DNA of 17,241 nucleotides from DALYLB01 sp046154695 (GTDB lineage Bacteria > Acidobacteriota > Blastocatellia > RBC074). Shown here piece by piece: positions 1 through 8,081 of this stretch; position 1 is the first letter of the stretch, and each line of letters opens with the position of its first letter. The position numbers and the translations under genes are program-made. Below the pieces are notes generated by a model. That model worked only from the letters and a program-made list of their open reading frames with translations. It searched no databases and had not been told where the DNA came from. The DNA lies in the NCBI GenBank assembly GCA_046154695.1, contig JBJXFI010000327.1:1-17241 (forward strand). Reading direction: 5' to 3'.

Positions 1-59
1 CAGCAGGCGTAATGCGCCGTCGGGCGGGTGTCCGGCGGAAGCGCGGGTGGGCAGAAGTG

Positions 60-764
60 ATGAACCTCAAACGGCGCGGCGCCGAGACCGGCAGCGGGTT
101 CCAGGATGCGATCAATCGCGTCAATGATGCGTACGAGCGGCAGGGGCGCGCGTGCATCACGCGGAAGGCGATCCCCGGAAAATATTTGATTGAAAAAGGG
201 GAGTCGCGGCGCGGGCTGTCGGTGCCGGGGCCCGTGGGACTGGATCTGGGGCGCGGGCAGGGGCGGCTGGATTCGGCGGAGTTGAGCCGGATCGTACGGG
301 AGAACAAGGTCACGGACTGGCGGCGGTTCATTCCCGAATCGAAGGCGGAGCCGGACTATGGCGGGGTGCTGGCGCCGGGCGGGCGGGGGATCTTCTATGA
401 CGCGAAGACGACGCGGCGCGAGCTGCTCGATTTCGACAACCTGCATGCTCATCAGATCGGCTTTCTGGAGCGCTCGGCGCGCTGCGGCGCCGTCGCGGGA
501 TTTCTGGTCGAATTCAGCAAGTACCGCGAGATCTATTTTCTGCCGGTGCAGATTGTCGTTCGCTGGCGGGAGGCCGGCGTGCGAAAGAGCCTGCCGTACC
601 CGTTTTTTCGCGAACATCTGATTCCCGCGCCTTCGGGCAGGGGAATGATCCTCTTCGATTATCTACTGTCCGTCGAGGAGCAGGAGAGGCGGTATGGATG
701 CGGCCTCTCCGAGTTCGAGCTGACCATCCCAAAAACGCGCGGACGCAAAGCGACGCCGCGGTGA
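60..764 (+). CDS. recU: RecU-like Holliday junction resolvase
   Basis: The product resembles RecU, the dimeric PD-(D/E)XK nuclease that cuts Holliday junctions in recombination and chromosome segregation. With the start at 60 the protein is 234 residues. It begins with the family-type NLKRRGAETGSGFQDAINR segment. It then shows DYGGVL (D99), the metal-binding DAK triad (D114, K116), a DNLHAHQ motif near residues 126-131, and a strand ending in IYFLP near 158-162. These match the order and spacing of B. subtilis RecU (STTDYNG, FEAK, NFHDHQ, VYFL). Asp replaces the usual Glu in E-x-K. An in-frame ATG at 12 would add 16 basic residues outside the conserved region. The bases at 10-14 read TAATG, which could be the stop of an upstream gene overlapping that ATG. 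A low-similarity stretch at about residues 45-95 carries little of the family pattern. RecU is mainly known from Firmicutes and Mollicutes, so its presence here is unusual. The fold assignment is fairly sure; the cellular role is inferred. Confidence 0.8.
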   Translation: MNLKRRGAETGSGFQDAINRVNDAYERQGRACITRKAIPGKYLIEKGESRRGLSVPGPVGLDLGRGQGRLDSAELSRIVRENKVTDWRRFIPESKAEPDYGGVLAPGGRGIFYDAKTTRRELLDFDNLHAHQIGFLERSARCGAVAGFLVEFSKYREIYFLPVQIVVRWREAGVRKSLPYPFFREHLIPAPSGRGMILFDYLLSVEEQERRYGCGLSEFELTIPKTRGRKATPR

Positions 765-828
765 CAGATCAACAGCGGGCCGTGGGGCACTCGCCCCGGA
801 TTCCCAGCAGAGGCTGGAAAGGAATCTC

Positions 829-1575
829 ATGCGCCCGCATCTTCCGGAAAAATCATCCACGAAGTCGCGCGAAGGGACACGAAGGGGGAAGCTCCTCTTC
901 GTGATTCAGATCGTTCTGTTGACCGTCGTTTTCATGTCCACGGCCGTGGCCCGGGGCAAGCGGCGGGTATCGCTTCCCGGCAGGCGCGCGCTGGTGATCG
1001 ACGAGAGGCTCTCGGCGCTGCGCGAGCGTCCCGACGCGCGCGCGGGGCTGGAGCAGCGATTGCGGAGCGGCCGTGTGATCGGCGTTCTCGGATGGGCGAG
1101 GGACCGGGCCGGGGCCCGATTTCTGCGCGTGGCGGTGACGCGCAACACGCGTGGGTGGATCCGCGCCGAGGCCGTCGCGCGGCCGGGACAGCCCGAAGAC
1201 GCGCGGCGATTGATGGCGCTGATCGGAGAGAGCGCGGACGATTTCAACCGCGCGCGGCTCGCCCGTCTCTTCGCGGACGAATTTCGCGCCGCGCCACTGG
1301 CCCCAAAGGCATTGCTGATTCTGGGAGAGGCCGGTGAAAAGGCCGCGGAGCGGCTGACGCGCGAGGCGAGGCGCCGCCTCGGCGAGGAGGCCGGGCGGGA
1401 TTATCTGCTCAATTACGCCGGGCTCGACCGCTATAACCGCATCGGCATGACCTTCGAGTACGACGAGGCCGCCGATCGCATCGTCTATGATGGCGCCGCC
1501 TATCGCGAACTGGCCCGCCGGTTTCCGAGAAGCGAACTGGCGAGCGTCGCCCGCGAGCGGCTCAAGGGGCGTTAG
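829..1575 (+). CDS. Secreted SH3-like domain protein
   Basis: The product is a 248-residue protein of unknown function. A basic N-terminus is followed by a hydrophobic segment (about residues 22-40, VIQIVLLTVVF), which I read as a signal peptide or membrane anchor ending near AVARG. Residues about 50-118 look like a bacterial SH3 domain: alternating strands ending in RGWIRAEAV, as in SH3_3-type domains that bind peptidoglycan or peptides. The rest is helical, with a C-terminal YDGAAYRELARRFPRSELA segment resembling a TPR-like repeat. AAGGAA lies a few bases before the ATG. An in-frame GTG at 901, preceded by GGGGGAAG, would start directly before the hydrophobic segment and is a real alternative, because the DNA between the two starts looks repetitive. 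The gene follows recU by 64 bp on the same strand. Confidence 0.7.
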   Translation: MRPHLPEKSSTKSREGTRRGKLLFVIQIVLLTVVFMSTAVARGKRRVSLPGRRALVIDERLSALRERPDARAGLEQRLRSGRVIGVLGWARDRAGARFLRVAVTRNTRGWIRAEAVARPGQPEDARRLMALIGESADDFNRARLARLFADEFRAAPLAPKALLILGEAGEKAAERLTREARRRLGEEAGRDYLLNYAGLDRYNRIGMTFEYDEAADRIVYDGAAYRELARRFPRSELASVARERLKGR

Positions 1576-1604
1576 CCGGCTCGTGGCTTGGATTCTATGG
1601 GACT

Positions 1605-1626
1605 GATGGGACTCATCAATCCCATC
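1605..1626. terminator. Hairpin between convergent genes, possible terminator
   Basis: GATGGGA (1605-1611) and TCCCATC (1620-1626) form a perfect 7-bp stem with an 8-base loop, between the stops of the SH3 gene (1575) and the S9 peptidase (1631). On the plus strand it is followed by a T-rich but interrupted stretch (TTGGCTATTTTC). Position supports a shared terminator; the imperfect T-tract keeps confidence moderate. The left arm also sits in a short direct repeat, with ATGGGACT occurring twice 9 bases apart. Confidence 0.45.
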
Positions 1627-1630
1627 TTGG

Positions 1631-4042
<2,412 letters not shown>

Positions 4043-4114
4043 GGTTTTGTGCTCCTGAATGAGTGATCGAATGGAACGGATCCCGGGCCGCGTCGCCCTT
4101 GCGCCGCGTCGTTA

Positions 4115-5152
4115 TTACGCGAATCGGACCTTGCGCTCTCCGCCGGCGACCTCGCCGATGACGTGGAACTCCTGCCGGCTGAAGTTGAGCTGGTCCTCGA
4201 TGAACTGCTGGAATTTCGGGTTGGCGATGATGACCATGCCGATGCCGAGGTTGAACGTGCGCAGCATCTCGGCGCGCGGGACGCTGCCGATTCTTTGCAG
4301 CAGGTCGAAGACGGGCGGCGTCGGCCAGCTCCCCTCCCGAAGAAGCACATCCACATTGCGGGGCAGAATCCGGGGGATGTTTTCGACCAGGCCGCCGCCC
4401 GTGATGTGAGCCATGCCCTTGATGACGCCCTCGTGTTCGATCAGGCGTTCGATGGGCGGAAGATAGTTCCGGTGGGGCTTCATCAGCTCTTCCCCAATCG
4501 TGCAGCCCAGCTCCTCGACGTGCGAATTGATCCGATAGCCGGCGACATCGAGCAGGAGTTTGCGGGCCAGGCTGTAGCCGTTGGTGTGAAGGCCCAGCGA
4601 CGGCAACCCGAGAACGACATCGCCCTCGGTGATGCGCGCGCCGTTGATGACCTTGTGGCGATCCACGACGCCGACCACAAAGCCCGCCAGATCATATTCG
4701 CCGTCGGCGTACATGCCGGGCATCTCGGCCGTCTCGCCGCCGAGGAGCGCGCAGTTCGATTCGCGGCAGGCGCGAACGACGCCCTCGACGATCTTCCCGA
4801 CCACATCCGGCGAAAGTTTTCCGGTCGCGATGTAATCCATGAAGAAGAGCGGCTTCGCTCCCTGGACGAGAATGTCGTTGACGCTCGCCGTCACCAGATC
4901 GTAGCCGATCGATTCGTGCCCGCCGGTCGCGAAGGCGATCTTCACCTTGGTGCCGACGCCGTCGCAGCTCGAAACCAGGATCGGTTCGCGGACATCGGCG
5001 AACGACCCGTTGTACATGCCGCCGAAACTGCCGATGTCGGAGAGAACGTTTTCGTTGAAGGTGGTCTTGGCGAGTTTTCGAATGCGTTCGGTGGCGAGAT
5101 TCGCCGCGTCGATGTCCACGCCCGCGTCTTTGTATCCGATTGGGTCGCTCAT
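4115..5152 (-). CDS. purM: Phosphoribosylformylglycinamidine cyclo-ligase (AIR synthetase)
   Basis: PurM converts formylglycinamidine ribonucleotide to aminoimidazole ribonucleotide with ATP, the fifth step of purine synthesis, in the cytoplasm. The protein is 345 residues, the usual family length. It shows the diagnostic N-terminal segments YKDAGVDIDA, NVLSDIGSFGGMY and SCDGVGTKVKIA, then HESIGYDLVTASVNDIL, LLGGETAEMPGMY, GLHTNGYSLARK, HITGGGLVENIPR, and FNLGIGMVII near the end. All ATP- and substrate-binding segments are present and uninterrupted. Its ATG overlaps the stop of the upstream DUF3006 gene (ATGA at 5152-5149), so translation is probably coupled. It shares an operon with purF, but two non-purine genes lie between them. 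Confidence 0.98.
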   Translation of the reverse strand: MSDPIGYKDAGVDIDAANLATERIRKLAKTTFNENVLSDIGSFGGMYNGSFADVREPILVSSCDGVGTKVKIAFATGGHESIGYDLVTASVNDILVQGAKPLFFMDYIATGKLSPDVVGKIVEGVVRACRESNCALLGGETAEMPGMYADGEYDLAGFVVGVVDRHKVINGARITEGDVVLGLPSLGLHTNGYSLARKLLLDVAGYRINSHVEELGCTIGEELMKPHRNYLPPIERLIEHEGVIKGMAHITGGGLVENIPRILPRNVDVLLREGSWPTPPVFDLLQRIGSVPRAEMLRTFNLGIGMVIIANPKFQQFIEDQLNFSRQEFHVIGEVAGGERKVRFA

Positions 5153-5394
5153 AATTGGAAATGGGTCTGGTCGGGATTGCCTTCATCCGTCAGTTCGCGC
5201 TGCAGGCGGTCGATCTTCTCAAGCGCCTTCCGGGCGCCCTCCGGATCGGGATCGATCCGCAGCGTGATCCGGTCGCCAGGGCCGAGCCCCGCGGGGAGCA
5301 GCCGCCGCGGCAGGTCGAATTGAACCGGCGGATCGACATCCAGCGCGATCACCGCGTATTGCTCCTCGATTCGATCGATGCAGCCTGTGAGCAT
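5149..5394 (-). CDS. DUF3006 domain protein
   Basis: This is a small protein of 81 residues. It starts with CIDRIEEQYAVIALD, the characteristic opening of DUF3006 proteins, then a PRRLLPAGLGPGDRITLRI segment that reads as a small beta-barrel (OB/SH3-like) fold. A short helix (RKALEKIDRLQRELTD) and a polar tail follow. No catalytic residue is apparent. DUF3006 genes are, as far as I recall, often found beside ComEC/Rec2-type metallo-beta-lactamase genes, as here. The start overlaps the stop of the MBL gene (TGATG) and the stop overlaps the purM start (ATGA), so it sits in a tightly coupled series. Its function is unknown; a partner or modulator of the adjacent MBL protein is an inference from context. 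Confidence 0.82.
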   Translation of the reverse strand: MLTGCIDRIEEQYAVIALDVDPPVQFDLPRRLLPAGLGPGDRITLRIDPDPEGARKALEKIDRLQRELTDEGNPDQTHFQL

Positions 5395-6422
5395 CAGTCC
5401 CGCTCCTCTTTTTTATTGCCCGCCCGGGGCATTCCGGCCCGGGCGGCGGCCAGCTCCTCAAAGCCGATCCGCCCGACCCAGAGGGCGTTGACATCGGCCT
5501 CACGATTGGAGAGCGCCTGATAGGTTTTTCCGTCCGAGACGATGGTGATCTCGCCGCTCAGATCGGTTCGCAGGACCCTGACGTTCGCCCTCTTCAGCCG
5601 GTCGAGCGTGAGCTGCGCCGGATGGGAATACCGGTTGTCCGCGCCGCAGGAGATGATCGCCGTCTCGGGACCGATTCGCTCCAGAAACCTGCCGCTCGTG
5701 GCGTGGCGCGAGCCGTGGTGCCCGACCTTCAGAACCTGTGCCCGCAGGTTCGCCGCCGACTTCATGATCACCGCCTCGGTCTCGAATTCGGCGTCCCCGG
5801 TAAAGACCATCGCGAAATCGCCGTAGCTCAGGCGAAGCACGACCGAGTTGGCGTTCTCCACGCTGCCCCCGGCGCGCACTTCGGTGATCCATTGGCCGTC
5901 GCCCTGCGGATTGAAGGCCTCCAGACGGACGCCGGAATCGAGGTCGAAGCTCATGGTCCGCTTCGCGGCGATGAACCTGACGCCGCGCCGCTTCACGGCC
6001 TCCAGCAGCCGCTCGTATTCGACGCTCGAATAGCGCTGCCCGCTGTCGAGCAGGGACTTGACCGGGAACCGCTCGATCACCTGGCGCAGCCCGGCGATGT
6101 GGTCGGCGTGCGGGTGCGACGCCACCGCCAGGTCGATCGACGGGACGTTCAATTGCCGCAGCTTCGCAAGGATGTTCCCGCCCGCCTCGCCGCGGCCGCC
6201 ATCGATCAGCACGGCTTTTCCGGCGGGCGTGACGATCAGCAGGCCGTCTCCCTGGCCGACATCGAGCGCGTGGATGCGCAGCCGCCCCTGCGCGGCGAGC
6301 GGAGGCGCGGGTTCGATCGTCCGGATCTCCGCCGGCGGCGTCTGCCCGCGACGCCAATAGAGCGCGCCGATCACGATCGCCGCCACGAGCGCGATCGCAA
6401 GGATCACTTTCAGCGATTTCAT
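5394..6422 (-). CDS. ComEC/Rec2-type metallo-beta-lactamase-fold hydrolase
   Basis: The product is a 342-residue membrane-anchored or secreted protein with the MBL domain found at the C-terminus of the DNA-uptake protein ComEC. Residues 5-22 are hydrophobic with flanking Lys and Arg-Arg. The domain starts at LDVGQGDG (54-60), followed by VLIDGG (71-76), the metal motif HPHADHIAGL (103-112), FTGDAE and VGHHGSRHATS. A later SHPAQ segment is another family mark. The many membrane helices of full-length ComEC are absent. This stand-alone form is probably a phosphodiesterase or nuclease acting outside the membrane; the substrate is not known. The ATG at 6422 overlaps the purF stop (TGATG); a TTG one codon earlier is possible. 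A roughly 45-residue charged tail follows the domain. The gene is translationally linked to purF upstream and DUF3006 downstream. Confidence 0.88.
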   Translation of the reverse strand: MKSLKVILAIALVAAIVIGALYWRRGQTPPAEIRTIEPAPPLAAQGRLRIHALDVGQGDGLLIVTPAGKAVLIDGGRGEAGGNILAKLRQLNVPSIDLAVASHPHADHIAGLRQVIERFPVKSLLDSGQRYSSVEYERLLEAVKRRGVRFIAAKRTMSFDLDSGVRLEAFNPQGDGQWITEVRAGGSVENANSVVLRLSYGDFAMVFTGDAEFETEAVIMKSAANLRAQVLKVGHHGSRHATSGRFLERIGPETAIISCGADNRYSHPAQLTLDRLKRANVRVLRTDLSGEITIVSDGKTYQALSNREADVNALWVGRIGFEELAAARAGMPRAGNKKEERD

Positions 6423-7834
6423 CAATCCGCCGCCACCATCTCCCGCTCCCGGGACGTTTCGACGCCCCGCCCGAGCGGCGTCGGATATTGTCCGGTGTAG
6501 CAGGCCGTGCAGAATTTGTTATGGCCCGGATCGCCCACGGCCTCGAGCAGCCCGTCCAGGGCCAGATACCCGAGCGAGTCGGCTCCGAGGAACTGGCGGA
6601 TCTGCTCGACCGACTGGTTCGCAGCGATCAGCTCACTCCGCGTCGGCGTGTCCACGCCGTAATAGCAGGGCGCGATCGTCGGCGGACAACTGATCCGCAT
6701 GTGCACCTCGGTCGCCCCGGCGTCGCGCACCATCTTGACGATCTTTTGCGAGGTCGTTCCCCGAACGATCGAATCGTCGATCAACACGACCCGCTTTCCC
6801 TCGATCAGGTCGCGCACCGGATTCAGCTTGATCTTCACGCCGAAATGGCGGATCTGGGATTGCGGCTCGATGAAGGTCCGGCCGACATAATGATTCCGCA
6901 TCAGGCCGAAGCGGAACTTCAGGCCCGACTCCGCGGCGTAGCCGATCGCGGCCGCCACGCCGGAATCCGGGATCGGCACGACGATGTCGGCCTCGACAGG
7001 CGACTGGCGCGCCAGATGGCGCCCCATCAGATGGCGGCTCTTATTGACGCTCCGGCCGAAGACCAGCGAATCCGGCCGCGAGAAATAGACATGCTCGAAG
7101 ACGCATTGCGTCGACGGCTTTTTCGGAAACGGCTTGATCGAATGGACGCCGCCGTCGTCCACGAGGACGATCTCTCCCGGCTCGACATCGCGGATATAGC
7201 GCGCGCCGATCAGATCGAAGGCGCAGGTCTCCGACGCGAAGACCGTCGCGCCGTTCAACTCGCCAACGCAGAGCGGGCGAAACCCGCGCGGATCCCGGAC
7301 CGCCAGCAGGCTCGTCGGCGTCGCGAAGAGCATCGAAAACGCGCCATCGTCATGCCGCAGCGCCTCGATGATCGCGTCCAGCAGGTTGACCGCGCGCGAA
7401 CGCGCGATCCGGTGCAGCACCACCTCCGTGTCGGAGGTCGAGGAGAAGATCGCCCCCTCCTGCTCCAGGCGGAATCGCACCTCGCTCGCGTCCGGCAGAT
7501 TTCCATTGTGGCAGAGCGCGATCTGGCCGAACCCGCACTTCACCGAAAAGGGCTGCGCCTCGTTCAGGCTGACCTTGCCCGCCGTCGAATACCGGACGTG
7601 CCCGATCGCCAGGCGCCCCGGCAGGGCTTCGAGCGTCTTCTCCTGAAAGATGTCCCCGACGTGCCCCATGCCGCGCTCGGCCCGCAGCGCCAGCCCGTCG
7701 GAGCAGACGATTCCCGCCGACTCCTGCCCGCGATGCTGCAGCGCGTACAACCCGAGATAGGCCAGTTGCGCCGCCTCGTCGTGGCCATAGATTCCGAAGA
7801 CACCGCACTCTTCTCGAAACTTGTCGAAGCTCAT
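6422..7834 (-). CDS. purF: Amidophosphoribosyltransferase
   Basis: PurF transfers the glutamine amide to PRPP to give phosphoribosylamine, the first committed step of purine synthesis. The start at 7834 gives 470 residues with a short propeptide MSFDKFREE before Cys10, the N-terminal glutamine-amidotransferase nucleophile (CGVFGIYGH). Further signs are YALQHRGQESAG, IGHVRYSTAG, the PRPP loop VVLIDDSIVRGTT and the late CTACYTGQYP. The last of these, together with other Cys residues (RISCPPTIAPC, CVFEHVYFS), suggests the oxygen-sensitive 4Fe-4S form known from B. subtilis. An upstream in-frame ATG at 7909 would add 25 residues before the propeptide and would lie within the promoter-leader region, so it is unlikely. 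PurF is usually feedback-inhibited by AMP and GMP. It is the first gene of the minus-strand operon. Confidence 0.98.
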   Translation of the reverse strand: MSFDKFREECGVFGIYGHDEAAQLAYLGLYALQHRGQESAGIVCSDGLALRAERGMGHVGDIFQEKTLEALPGRLAIGHVRYSTAGKVSLNEAQPFSVKCGFGQIALCHNGNLPDASEVRFRLEQEGAIFSSTSDTEVVLHRIARSRAVNLLDAIIEALRHDDGAFSMLFATPTSLLAVRDPRGFRPLCVGELNGATVFASETCAFDLIGARYIRDVEPGEIVLVDDGGVHSIKPFPKKPSTQCVFEHVYFSRPDSLVFGRSVNKSRHLMGRHLARQSPVEADIVVPIPDSGVAAAIGYAAESGLKFRFGLMRNHYVGRTFIEPQSQIRHFGVKIKLNPVRDLIEGKRVVLIDDSIVRGTTSQKIVKMVRDAGATEVHMRISCPPTIAPCYYGVDTPTRSELIAANQSVEQIRQFLGADSLGYLALDGLLEAVGDPGHNKFCTACYTGQYPTPLGRGVETSREREMVAAD

Positions 7835-7888
7835 TGGATCCCGCCGGCTCAATGTGATTGATAATTGATATTGGTTGAAGTGAAGAGC

Positions 7889-7917
7889 AGTATAAACAAT
7901 TGAGCCCACTGCGGCAA
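7889..7917 (-). promoter_or_regulatory. Sigma70-type promoter of purF operon
   Basis: On the minus strand, TTGCCG (7917-7912) and TATACT (7894-7889) are separated by exactly 17 bases. They match the -35 consensus at 4 of 6 positions and the -10 consensus at 5 of 6. Transcription would begin near 7882 and give a leader of roughly 48 bases before the purF ATG. The -35 lies within a small hairpin, GCGGC-AAA-GCCGC (7911-7923). No long leader that could hold a purine riboswitch is seen. Confidence 0.65.
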
Positions 7918-7940
7918 AGCCGCCGCGGGCGGAAAACGCA

Positions 7941-7982
7941 GGGGGGGCCGCCCTCCGGCGGGCCGCCTGAAGGCGGAGCCCC
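7941..7982. repeat. GC-rich nested inverted repeats between divergent promoters
   Basis: This 42-base stretch packs several inverted repeats: CCGCC-CTCC-GGCGG (7948-7961, extendable past one mismatch) and CCGCCT-GA-AGGCGG (7963-7976). A run of seven G at the start can pair with CCCC near the end. It separates the purF promoter from the promoter of the zinc-ribbon gene. It resembles a small dispersed intergenic palindrome or insulating hairpin; copy number cannot be judged from one window. Confidence 0.45.
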
Positions 7983-7995
7983 GGACAATTTCATG

Positions 7996-8025
7996 TTGCG
8001 CCGCGTCAGACGCAGCCGTTATGAT
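7996..8025 (+). promoter_or_regulatory. Sigma70-type promoter of the 8082-13049 gene run
   Basis: TTGCGC (7996-8001) and TATGAT (8020-8025) are separated by 18 bases; the -10 matches consensus at 5 of 6 positions. Transcription would begin near 8032, leaving about 50 bases before the ATG at 8082. The -10 overlaps a potential TTG start at 8025, which supports the later ATG as the real start of the gene. Confidence 0.55.
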
Positions 8026-8081
8026 TGGAGTTCGCCGTAGCGGGCGACGACACGTATCAAACCACAGCGAAGCGAAAGTCT

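Noticed and set aside
4163..5323. 386-codon plus-strand frame opposite purM
   Set aside because: Shadow of purM, with no independent motif or ribosome site.
6488..7861. 457-codon plus-strand frame opposite purF
   Set aside because: Arg/Asp-rich shadow of a certain purF gene, with no motif of its own.
7835..7888. Purine riboswitch in the purF leader
   Set aside because: The predicted leader is only about 48 bases, and I see no three-way-junction pattern or terminator/antiterminator pair.
7835..7909. Extended purF start at 7909
   Set aside because: It would place 25 extra residues ahead of the short propeptide and the N-terminal Cys nucleophile, and lies within the leader and -10 region.
8025..8081. 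Earlier TTG start for the zinc-ribbon-SUMF1 gene
   Set aside because: The TTG overlaps the last base of a good -10 element, and the added residues precede the first zinc ribbon without similarity to the family.
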